A stretch of 64,000 nt of DNA, from contig JABMCL010001896.1 in the NCBI GenBank assembly GCA_018857735.1, positions 401,001-465,000 on the forward strand, written 5' to 3'. A model generated the notes under the pieces. The model had not been told where the DNA came from. It saw nothing but the letters and a program-made list of their open reading frames with translations, and did not search any database. The position numbers and the translations under genes are program-made. The stretch is from Alviniconcha marisindica (taxonomy: Eukaryota; Mollusca; Gastropoda; Provannidae). Below, in pieces: positions 34,934-46,015 of the stretch (its first letter is position 1; every line of letters starts with the position of its first letter).

Positions 34934-36944
34934 TTTTCTGTGTAAAGTGGACTGGGTCTAATACACTCCTGCAATAGCAAAGCTGGGGCGGAATGTGCAA
35001 ACAATGGGTCTTACGGCAATGAGACCGTCCAATTTTTTTTAAATTTGTATACTCCTCTGCTTTATTTAGTTTGGGCTTCTTTACATTAAATCCTCTTTTA
35101 GCTTGAAATGAAAGATCCTTGTGCACATTCTTCCCTCCACAGCATGATCCATAGCACAAAAAATGTTCAAATTTTGAACAGAGAATACAAAACTAGAAAT
35201 CAGTTCTGAATAATACTAACTGATGTATAACATTCTGGAGAGAGAAAAAAACACAACCAGATTTGCAATTTTTTACATGTTTCTGTTTACCACAAGTCCC
35301 TGTAACACAGCAATCATGTTGGTACTTTCATCAATGTGTACTCATCGTCAATGTAAAGGACAAATGCACTTTGTTACATACAGATATATTTCTGCAGGTT
35401 TCGTGAGCTAAAAACATGAGGGAAGAGTTTATCCACAGGCAGTTTTCAGGTTTCTTTCATTATGAAATATCTTTTCAGTGGGGCTAAGTTTCCAGTTGAC
35501 CTTTTTAGTCACATGTGTTCCAGCTGTAATGTGTGAAACAGGGATGGGGTTGGGGGAAGGTGGGGGAGACACAGAGAGAGTTTAACTCTGGTCTCACTAA
35601 TAGATATGTGTTATATGGTCACAGGTCAATGTGTTTTGATAAGGGATCTCACTTTATGTTTATTCATCTGTAAACACCTTTGCTTACATTTTGCTTGTGA
35701 ATTGTTTGCAGAGGAAGGGAGTGGGGGGGGGGGGGGGGGGGGAACAGCATGGCAAATCACAAAGAGCATCCTGTTTTATATTGAGCTTTCTAAGCAAACA
35801 ACTGGCCTGATATTTGCAGCTATCATATTTGCATTGTTAAATGAGGAAGGGGCATATTACCAGCACCGGCTTTGTGAATTGCACATGCAAAGAATGAATG
35901 CCTACATACTGCAGCTAAGTTACCGTTGTGTGCATTTGAACTGCGTAATTCATGTGAGGTGAAAGTTGAGTTCAGAAGTTACTGATCTGGACAGAAATGT
36001 TTGTCCTTGTAATCTTCATGGTCTGCATGAAGTGGTAAGCATTTGTCCCTGGTTTTCGTACCAGTTGTGACTGATCCAGAATATTATCCCCATCTGTTTT
36101 CTGTTAGATGCAGCAGTTTTTGTTGTGGTTGATTCCTGGGTGATTTGGGTACAGTCGTTGCTTCCACTGAAAGGAATCATTTTTACTCAAAAAGGACAGT
36201 GTCCAGTTTTGTAAACCAGTCGAACTGTGATACCTTCACCATTGCGTCTACATGCAAATATATCTAGATTCAGTTCTTCAGATCTAGAATCATGACAACA
36301 GCATAACCACAGCTTGTATGTAAACGTTTTGAAAATTCAGGCCTGGCATCAGAATTATTGCTCTTTGCAAACGGTCTGATGTAAACAATATCAAAAAGTA
36401 CCATCACTTGAACGTTTGCTTGTTCTGGTACCCTTCCCGTTTAAAAACAATACAAAATATGAATGCATCACAATGATTAACTCTGTCAGAAGACCAGTGT
36501 ATCACGGAGAGTACACACTGACGAATGTATTAATTGCTGTGGACTAACCATTTTAAAATATACCTTGTTACACAGATGACACACTACTGCAGGTGTAACC
36601 ATTCTCAGTCCAAAAAAACCCAAGAATACATAAATACAGCAACAGTTAATGTGTGAATGCATATGCAATTTTGATAGCCTTGTGTTTACATATCTATAGT
36701 CTAATACAATCTATTGTTTGATACAATCAGTGTATTTTGCAAAGATTTATCTGCTGGTGCAGGAACCTTTTGAATGAGGAATTGTTTTTGAAAGTATGCA
36801 CGATGTGTGATCAGAATACTAAAAAAAAATATACCAAGTACACCACTGGTGAATCGTAGAAGTTACAAGAATTATGCTGAATTATATTTGCCTTTTTGGA
36901 GAGTGGGCAGTTTCTTGAGGTAAATTCTAATCTGAAACTATCCT

Positions 36945-37220
36945 TGATGAATGTATTTAAGAAAGTACTGTATATCATCGATAAAGGGAGAAATGTACAG
37001 CTCTTTTCAGAAAACACTGCACAAAATAGTGATGAACATACAAATGTATAGCCATGTATTTGAGAAAGCATTGTATATTTTTTATGAATCTACAGATCTT
37101 CATTTCAGAAAGTCTGCATTATTGATGAATATACAAATGCAAAGCTATGTATTTCAGAAGGCACTGCATACCCTTGATGAAACGTAAAGATTTTCCAGTA
37201 TTTACTTCAGAAAGCACTGT
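36945..37220. repeat. Degenerate tandem repeat, about 60 bp
   Basis: 'tttcagaaagcactgtat' followed by 'tgatgaa' and 'aca.at.tac' recurs four to five times. Confidence 0.65.
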
Positions 37221-37454
37221 ATTTTGAAACTGAGTGAATTGTCGCAAATATTTGAATTTATCAATGGTTGTAGTGCATAGCATGTGGCACTGAGAATATA
37301 ACATTGTAAATTTATATATTATATACATTTATAATCTGGAAAGACATGTGTTGCAAGGGCATGTGGTAAGGGCATGTGGTAAATACTCTTGGTTGTCAGT
37401 AAAGTTTTAGAGATTTTACAGCTTGTGGTGTGTTCTTTGGCTGTTTGGTTTGTA

Positions 37455-38165
37455 CACTCAACTGAAAAAGTTAAGCAACTTTAAGAAGCAAGGAGTCTTA
37501 TGTTTCATATTCTCTTCAAAAAGTAAGATTTTGGAAAGTTGATAATTATTTGTCAAAATTAATCAACACTGCTGATGATCATTTTTGTGCATATCTTTGA
37601 TATTTCCAAGCTGTTTGTATACTTAACTGAGCCATGGCTTTGCCACCCAGTGGCATCAGTTTAATTACTCCTGAACCTAAATTATTTCACTTGTAGCATA
37701 ACAGAGTCTACACTTGTGATCTTTACACACGTTGGGTGCGTTTTTCAAGCATGCACATCCTCCACCTGGTGTACTGTAGGCGTGAAACAGATTTATGCTG
37801 AATGGAGGTAGACCAATGAATAATCAGTAAGCCTTCCACCTGTAAAGGTTTTGTGGAAGTAGTTTACTGAGTCAGTAAGCCTTCCACCTGTAAAGGTTTT
37901 GTGGAAGTAGTTTACTGAGTCAGTAAGCCTTCCACCTGTAAAGGTTTTGTGGAAGTAGTTTACTGAGTCAGTAAGCCTTCCACCTGTAAAGGTTTTGTGG
38001 AAGTAGTTTACTGAGTCAGTAAGCCTTCCACCTGTAAAGGTTTTGGGGAAGTAGTTTACTGAGTCAGTAAGCCTTCCACCTGTAAAGGTTTTGGGGAAGT
38101 AGTTTACTGAGGCTTGAACATTTAATTTATATATCATAAAAAGTTGCTTAACTTTTGAGCTTGAG
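37455..38165. mobile_element. Tc1/mariner-like MITE with internal minisatellite
   Basis: Left end 'actcaactgaaaaagttaag' plus 'caacttt' pairs with the right end 'aaagttgcttaacttttgag' plus 'cttgagt'. TA dinucleotides stand at both borders. There is no transposase frame. Class assignment rests on the terminal repeats and TA. Confidence 0.75.
37822..38111. repeat. 48-bp minisatellite, 6 copies, inside the MITE
   Basis: Unit 'gtcagtaagccttccacctg' to 'gaagtagtttactga', almost identical copies. The last two carry 'ttttggggaag' instead of 'ttttgtggaag'. Confidence 0.97.
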
Positions 38166-38279
38166 TATATTTATGTACCAGTAAACCTTTTGTGAGCAGT
38201 CCATACAGAGTTTTAATGGTTTTCTTTTCTATGACTCACAAGAATTTGACTGCTGCAAAATTGTGACTTGCATGAAAAA

Positions 38280-41235
38280 GTGTGGATGTCAGGGTGGTTA
38301 GGTGGCAACTGGGACAGGTAGGTGGCACTTGGGACAGGAGGCAGGGTAGGTAGGTGCATTTAGGACAGGGGGCAGTCAGTGTGGGTAGGTGGCATTTGGG
38401 ACAGGGGACAGTCAGGAAGGTAGGTGGCAACTGGGACAGGAGGTGGGTAAGTGGCAGTCCAGGCAAGTAGGTGGCAACTGGGACAGGAGGCAGGTGGCAA
38501 CTGGGACAGGAGGCAGGAAGGTAGGTGGCAACTGGGACAGGAGGCAGTTGGGGTGGGTAAGTAGCAGTCCAGGCAAGTAGGTGGCAACTGGGACAGAAGG
38601 CAGGTAGCAACTGGGACAGGAGGAAGGAAGGTAGGTGGTAACTGGGACAGAAGGCAGTCTGGAAGGTAGGTGGCAACTGGGACAGGAGGCAGGGTGGGTT
38701 GGTGGCAATTGGGACAGGAGGCAGCGTGGGTAGGTGGCAATTGGGACAGGGCTGTCAGGGCAAGTAGGTGGCAATTGGGACAGGGCTGTCAGGGCAAGTA
38801 GGTGGCAATTGGGACAGGGCTGTCAGGGCAAGTAGGTGGCAATTGGGACAGGGCTGTCAGGGCAAGTAGGTGGCAACTGAGACTGGAGGCAGTCAGGGTG
38901 GGTAGGTGGCAGTTAGGGTGAGTCAGTGGAAATATGGACAGGGGGCAGGCAGTCAGGGTGAGTAGCTGGCAACAGGGGGCATTTGGGGCAGAGAGGTGGC
39001 AGTCGGGGCGAGTAGGTGACCATTGGGACAGGGGGCAGTCAGGATGGGTAGGTGGCAGTTGGGGCAAGCAGGTGACCATTGGGACAGGGGGCAGTCAGGA
39101 TGGGTAGGTGGCAGTTGGGGCAAGCAGGTGACCATTGGGACAGGGGACAGTCAGGATGGGTAGGTGGCAATTGGGGCAAGTAGGTGACCACTGGGACAGG
39201 GGGCAGTCAGGATGGGTAGGTGGCAATTGGGGTGAGCAGCTGACCATTGGGACAGGGGGCAGTCAGAATGGGTAGGTGGCAATTGGGGCGAGTAGGTGAC
39301 CATTGGGACAGGGGACAGTCAGGATGGGTAGGTGGCAATCGGGGCGAGTAGGTGACCATTGGGACAAGGGGCAGTGAGGATGGGTAGGTGGCAATTGGGA
39401 CAGGGTAGGTAAGTGGCAGTCAGGGCAGGTGGCAGTTGCAACAGGGTCAGTCTAGATGGGCAGATGGCTAAGGGCAGGTTGCAGTTGAGACCAGGGCTGT
39501 CTTGGTAGGTGGCTGTCAGGCTGGGTAGGTGGCTGTAGTCAGGGTGGGTAGGTGGCTGTCAGGCTGGGTCAATGGCAGTAGTCAGGGTGGGTAGGTGGCT
39601 GTCAGGCTGGGTAGGTGGCTGTAGTCAGGGTGGGTAGGTGGCTGTCAGGCTGGGTCAATGGCAGTAGTCAGGGTGGGTAGGTGGCTGTCAGGCTGGGTAG
39701 GTGGCTGTAGTCAGGGTGGGTAGGTGGCTGTCAGGCTGGGTCAATGGCAGTAGTCAGGGTGGGTAGGTGGCTGTCAGGCTGGGTAGGTGGCTGTAGTCAG
39801 GGTGGGTAGGTGGCTGTCAGGCTGGGTCAATGGCAGTAGTCAGGGTGGGTAGGTGGCTGTCAGGCTGGGTCAATGGCAGTAGTCAAGGTGGGTAGGTGGC
39901 TGTCAGGCTGGGTAGGTGGCAGTAGTCAGGGTGGGTAGGTGGCTGTCAGGCTGGGTCAATGGCAGTAGTCAGGGTGGGTAGATGGCAGTCAGGATGGGAA
40001 GGTGGCAGTAGTCAGGGTGGGTAGGTGACAGTCAGGCTGGGTAGGTGACAGTAGTCAGGCTGGGTAGATGGCAGTCAGGGTGGGTAGGTGGCAGTAGTCG
40101 GGGTGGGTAGGTGACAGTCAGGCTGGGTAGGTGACGGTAGTCAGGGTGGGTAGGTGACAGTCAGGGTGGGTAGGTGATAGTAGTCAGGGTGGGTAGGTGA
40201 CAGTCAGGCTGGGTAGGTGATAGTAGTCAGGGTGGGTAGGTGACTGTCAGGCTGGGAAGGTGACAGTAGACAGAGTAGGTGGCAGTGAGGGTGGGAAGAT
40301 GTCGGACAGGGTAGGTGGCAGTGAGGGTGGGACGGTGTCAGACAGTGTAGGTGGCAGTGAGGGTGGGAAGGTGTCAGACAGTGTAGGTGGCAGTGAGGGT
40401 GGGAAGGTGTCAGACAACATAGGTGGCAGTGAGGGTGGGTATGTGGCAGACAGGTGCCAGTTAGGACAGGGGACAGTTGGGGGTAGGTAGTAACTGGGAC
40501 ATGTGACAGGGTAGACAGCAACAGGGACAGGTGACAGGGTAGACAGCAACTGGGACAGGTGATGGTCACAGTTGGTAGTAATTGGGACAGGTGACAGGGT
40601 AGGTAGCAAATGGGACAGGGTAGGTAGCAAATGGGACAGGGGACAGTGAGGGTAGGTAGCAACTGGGACAGGGTAGGTAGTGGCTGGGACATGACATGAT
40701 AGGTAGCAACTGGGACAGGTGACAGTGAGATTAGGTAGCAACTGGGACAGGTGTTGGGGTAGGTAGCAATTGGGACAGGTGACAGGGTAGGTAGCAATTG
40801 GGACAGGTGACAGTGAGGGTAGGTAGCAACTGGGACAGGTGACAGGGTAGGTAGCAACTGGGACAGGTGACAGAATAGGTAGCAACTGGGACAGGTGACA
40901 GTGATGGTAGGTAGCAACTGGGACAGGTAACAGGGTAGGTAGCAACTGGGACAGGGGACAGGGTAGGTAGCAATTGGGACAGGTGATAGGGTAGGTAGCA
41001 ACTGGGACAGGGTAGGTAGCAACTGGGACAGGTGACAGCGGGGGTAGGTAGCAACTGGGACAAGTGACAGGGTAGGTAGCAACTTGGACAGGTGACAGGG
41101 TAGGTAGCAATCGGGACAGGAAGCAGTTGGGGTAGGTAGCAACTGGGACAGATGACAGGGTAGGTAGCAACTGGGACAGGTGACGGGGTAGTTAGCAACT
41201 TAGGTGACAGGGTAGGTAGCAACTGGGTTGGGGGG
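38280..41235. repeat. About 3-kb G-rich minisatellite block
   Basis: Four zones of related units, all built on 'gggtaggtggca': about 38280-38890 'ggtggcaactgggacaggag'; 38890-39480 with 'tgaccattgggacagggggc'; 39480-40260 alternating 'ggctgtcaggctgggt' and 'cagtagtcagggtggg'; 40260-40480 a 36-bp unit ending 'gtgtcagaca'; 40480-41235 'gtagcaactgggacaggtga'. The Pro/Thr/Cys-rich minus frames are reading artefacts. Confidence 0.95.
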
Positions 41236-41792
41236 TAGATGGGTTACCTATGTAATGCTTGTCTCAAGTGCTCTGACCAGCAAAAGCAAGCAAGACCGTC
41301 ACCACCAGGACAACATCTTAAAGTAGTGGGGAGCCAGACAGTGCAAAGCAATCTATATACTCAGCAACTTGCTCTTTCAGTGGTTGTGGAGAATAGAGTC
41401 ACAAAGACTGCGCCCAGAGAAGAAACTGTTGAGAACAACCAAAGCAGAAGACTGCCCAATTCGTAAAAGTGTGAAGCAAGCTGCTCCACCTTGCTGCTCA
41501 CACAGTTTATGGGCTCCAACTGTGTAAGGAGAGCCACAACTGACCGTTTCTTTTTATTCACGCACAGCAGGCAGGTGCAGAGCCTGCAACACGGTGGTCA
41601 GAATCCTGAGAATGTTGTGCAGCACTGCTTGGTACTGCTGTGATAGTGGCTCATGACCTCTGGGAGAGGGAGAATGAAGGTAGAAATTTTAACACAAAAC
41701 TGTGTCAGTCTTTCACAACCATACCAACAGCCTTTTCATTTATTCAATTATTGGTCCAGGACAAGGTTAACCAGCAGTGCGGTGATAAATGT

Positions 41793-41949
41793 GCATTCTG
41801 CACATGACACACAAAACATTTCTGTTGTTGGACATTAAAAAGATGCATTCTGCACATGACACACAAAACGTTTCTGTTGTTGGACATTAAAAAGATGCAT
41901 TCTGCACATGACACACAAAATGTTTCTGTTGTTGGACATTAAAAAGATG
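41793..41949. repeat. 52-bp minisatellite, 3 copies
   Basis: Copies start at 41793, 41845 and 41897 ('gcattctgcacatgacacac'). Confidence 0.95.
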
Positions 41950-42329
41950 AACTACTCATCACAAAAACTTTTATTAAAAAAAAAAAAATCCATATGGTAT
42001 GAACTCCATCATCACACCTGCTCAGGCAATAAAGAAGTCTCAGAAAACACTGTTGCTTTGAATTGCAGCCAAACCACTTAATGATTAAATAAAATCAGAA
42101 GAAAATTAAGCAAAATCAAGAGAATTAAGCCAAAGCTCAGCTCAAAATAGCACCATATTTAATGAATGGGCTTGCATCCCAACATAACCTCCATCTGACG
42201 ACCAGATGTGACACTTGCAGCGCCACCAGAAGATCACCATCTTCTGACAACAGACTGGCCACTGCCAACCGCATGCCCACCAGTCCTGTAGGCTGCATCG
42301 CCTTGGCCTGTCACACACAGTCAACTGCC

Positions 42330-42720
42330 CATATGGGGCACACACTGCCCATGTGAAACCCCCAGTCTGTGTGGGACACACTGCCCACATGGGACATACA
42401 CTGCCCATGTGAAACACTGCCTGTGTGGGACACATTGCCCACATGGAACAACACTGCCTGTGTGAGACACACACTGCTCATGTGAGACATTGCCTGTGTG
42501 GGACACACTGCCCATGTGAGACAGCCTGCCTGTGTGGGACACACTGCCCACATGGGACACACTGCCCATGTGAGACACACACTGCCTGTGTGAGACACTG
42601 CCCATGTGAATCACACTGTGGGACATACTGCCCATGTGAGACATACACAGCCCATGTGCAACACACTGCCTGTGTGAGACACACTGCCCTTGTGAGACAC
42701 ACATCGCCCATGTGAGACAG
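42330..42720. repeat. Minisatellite, about 20 bp
   Basis: Variants of 'cacactgcccatgtgagaca' and 'cactgcctgtgtgggaca'. From 42860 to 43700 nothing is recognised except a short CA-rich part at 43520-43600. Confidence 0.9.
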
Positions 42721-43714
42721 GCCCACAAAGCCCAGAGCATGTTCTGCCGTCCTGCCCCCTGTACAAGGAAGCATGGACACAGCACTGGCCCCAAGCTTTG
42801 TAAAAAAAAAGCTCTGGGCCTCCAGAGAAGATCTGGCAGACATCCAACTTCATCAACATCATCAAGCTAGTTATCTGAGGGCAATCCTGGAATGCCAAAG
42901 AAGAAGAATTAAGAGAACTTGGCACACTTCCAGTTGTTGTCTTTAGTATTCAGCAGTCAGAGGCTATGGCTTTGGGATAATAAAATGAAACAAGGCTAAC
43001 CATGTCACTTTTTATTGTCAGCTATGATCTGATACACCAATGTTGTAAATTATCCAATGCAATGATGGACAGGGCCAGCGGAATATGTTGTAATAACTAA
43101 ATATAAAAAACAAATTAAGATCAAATTCCAAAATCCATGTTTTCATGTCATGCAAAGTTCTAGGCAGAGAGATTCCTGCATTAGCTATGAAATTTTACAG
43201 AGTAAAGGTCTGAGCTGCAAAAATATGAAAACAAGATTTAGACATGGGTAAGGCGGTGGCCAGAAAACTGACTTTCCTTACCCAGAAAACTGACTTTAAA
43301 ATTATTTGTTTTTACTTTTATGCTTTTTAACTGAAGTTTTGTTCTTTAAAGTAGTATCACTATCAGATCTGGATTATTCCAAGTTACAATCTTTGGCAGG
43401 TTCTTTTCTGTGCATTTTTATGGCATGAAAGAAAACTGACTACCATACAGTTACACTATCTATAGTATGACATTATTGAGAATGAACACAACAACGGCAA
43501 AAGAAAATCACCTCCACCCTCCAAAACACCCACACACATGCAAGCGTGCATGCACACATGCACGCACAAACACACACATGAATACACACACTTGCACACA
43601 CCACAGACGGATATGTCAGAAAAGTCACAGCCAGCTAGTAGCAGTACCATCACTGTTCACCAACAACCAGGTTAGCTTGCATCATGGAAAGAAGGTGGCA
43701 TCTATGACATGATC

Positions 43715-44155
43715 TTTCCCAAACTCCAAGCACTGGTTTACGACATCCTTCCTTCAACCACGGCCGTATTTAGTTACGCCATAGGGTCCAGAAAACTGTC
43801 AGCTAACGAGCAGTTTTTTGTTGGTGCTCAAACAGTAGTACGTTTGTTACAGACAACTCAGACTATATCAGACGTCTGTTTTATAACTGACCATGTTGCT
43901 TACACCAGCTCAAATAAAATCACAATCGTTTGAATCGAGATGGAATCTTTTTTACCTGGGGTGGATGTGCCTCATGTTTACATGCGTGCTTGGGTGCTAG
44001 GTTGCTTCCACAGTCTTATCAGTACCCGAACCTTTCGGAGGGCGCTGGCCGCGTCAGTGGACAGCTGCGCGGAGATAAAGAGTGCCCCTTCAGTGGCGTA
44101 ACTAAATCTGGCTGAGTTTGGAGGAAGGTGCCGGAAAGCGATACTCGGAGTGTGG
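43715..44155. repeat. Dispersed repeat (pair with 24640-25085)
   Basis: Same order and orientation as the 24640 copy, differing by scattered substitutions and a small insertion near 44015. From 44160 to 45100 only AT-rich sequence, a (TA)n near 44505-44530, poly-A and (CAA)n are seen. Confidence 0.85.
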
Positions 44156-45107
44156 ATCTTTCCTTCCTAATGTCTATGGCATTGGCGAGAGATAATAATT
44201 ATTATATTAACTGATACTACTTTGCATGAAAAAGGATTTTTTTAAATGTAAGAAGAAAGAAAAGAGGGTATCCATTTTTTTCTACTTATAAAAGTTATAA
44301 TGATAATGCCTCTGGTTAAAGAAGGACACTGTTAACACTGCTTGTGCATGCATGTCCCCTCAACTTTTGCAATTTTCCTGTTATATTTTAAGTAGCACAC
44401 CAACAAACTTAAAAAGCTAGTGCTACTTGTAGAGTAGCTACCAATTACCATACAAAACAAATCTGTCCTTGTGTACTATAAAATTTATTATTGTTTTATA
44501 TTATATATATTATATATATACATATATATATCAAAAATAATTTAATTATTATGATTATTCTAAAACCGTTATGATTTAACAAGCATCTGAAAGAATGCAA
44601 CTGGACTAGTCTAGTGATTTTAAAAGCAAAATCACTTTTTGTTACTGTCTTAAATGTGAAACTTGTTGGTGACCTAACCCTAATAGTTTTTCTTGGTCAA
44701 CTGACAGATAAAACATGAACAAAATAAAGCACATCAATCTTGTTTACTATGTAACTACAGGCCCCTGACTGCAGATCAACATCATAGCCAATCCCAGAAT
44801 CAACAGGTTAAAAAAAAAAAAAAAAAAAATTAACAAAGAGGGCATGCAACAGCAAAATGGTGGGTTGGGGTTCTGGGAAAGTGAACACCCCCCTGCCCCC
44901 CAAAAACAACAACAACAACAACAACAACATCACCTGTGAGATTTTGCAAAACTAACAGGGAGCAAGCATGCCCTCAAGGTCAACACTGTGCCCTTGACCT
45001 GTGGACACTTTGAATGACTAAATGCAAATTTGAAGCATATCCCCCCCACCACCACCCCCTCCCCACGCCCCCTCTTCCCCCATCTCCCATTTGACTGATG
45101 TCTTGAC

Positions 45108-45935
45108 TCACGTACCAAAATTGTCACTGTCATTAGTGTCAATGTTTTTATCACTATGCTTCTTTCGCTTATGCTTGGACAGACCACTGGGCTGTATAAA
45201 TGTGGCCCCACAGTCCCCACAGGTAAAATTCCGGTCTTTACTATGCGTGAACTTGTGGGCCTTCAGGTTGTTGGCGCGGGAGAATCTCACATGACAGACT
45301 TCGCACTCAAACGGTTTGGAACCACTGTGGATGTGCGAGTGCGTGGCGAGCTGACCGGAACTGGTGAACGATGATCCGCACTCGGCGCACACATAAGGCC
45401 GCTCCCCACTGTGAATTCTCATGTGTCTCGTCACACTCCCTGACTCTTTGAAGAACTTCCCACACAGTTTGCACTCGTATGGTTTCTCATTTGTGTGCGT
45501 TCTCATGTGTTTGGTCAGTGTTCCTGACTCGGCAAAACACCGGTGACAGATTTCACACTCGTAGGGTTTCAGCCCAGTGTGCGTGCGCAGATGTCGCTGT
45601 AAGTCTGCTGACTGCTTGAAGCAGTAGTTGCAGTAGTGACAGCGAAACGACTTCACGTCGGAGTGTGACAGCATGTGGCGAGAGAGATTACTGGAGCGGG
45701 CAAACTTTTTGTCACAGAGCTTGCACTGGTAGTTCTTGATGCCCAGATGGGACTTCATGTGAGAGTTGAGGTTTGAGCCCCGCGTGAACGTGGCCCCACA
45801 CTGAGTGCAGGCGAATGGTCTCTCGCCGGTGTGCGTGCGCAGGTGCTGAATCAGGCGTGAAGACTTGGGAAACTCCTTCCAGCAGTAGCCACACATCAGT
45901 GGTTGAGCCAGGCTGCGTCTCCCATCTTTCTTCAC
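45108..45935 (-). CDS. C2H2 zinc-finger protein, nine-finger exon
   Basis: The acceptor 'tgttttcttcaattccag' (minus) precedes 45935. Nine consecutive C2H2 fingers follow, most joined by linkers such as 'HTGERPF', 'HTGLKPY', 'HTNEKPY' and 'HSGERPY', so the protein is predicted to bind DNA in the nucleus. The ninth finger ends HKRKKH. The frame closes at TGA 45108-45110. A strong donor, AC|gtgagt, overlaps this end (exon end 45112), so the exon may instead splice to a further exon not identified here. Phase 0 joins it to 49258-49803. It is unlike KRAB proteins and could be one of the many invertebrate poly-finger factors; I cannot name the orthologue. Confidence 0.9.
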   Translation of the reverse strand: MKKDGRRSLAQPLMCGYCWKEFPKSSRLIQHLRTHTGERPFACTQCGATFTRGSNLNSHMKSHLGIKNYQCKLCDKKFARSSNLSRHMLSHSDVKSFRCHYCNYCFKQSADLQRHLRTHTGLKPYECEICHRCFAESGTLTKHMRTHTNEKPYECKLCGKFFKESGSVTRHMRIHSGERPYVCAECGSSFTSSGQLATHSHIHSGSKPFECEVCHVRFSRANNLKAHKFTHSKDRNFTCGDCGATFIQPSGLSKHKRKKHSDKNIDTNDSDNFGT

Positions 45936-46015
45936 CTGGAATTGAAGAAAACAGTAAAAAATATTTTTAAAAAGGTTTTCAGTTTATTTTCTCTCTGTGA
46001 ATCTCTCTTTCAAAC

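Noticed and set aside
40204..41142. Frames of 300 codons (Pro/Thr/Cys-rich) on the minus strand
   Set aside because: They come from the minisatellite; neighbouring frames are equally open and the sequence is only repeat units.
42142..42925. Met/Cys/His-rich frames on both strands
   Set aside because: They are translations of the roughly 20-bp minisatellite.
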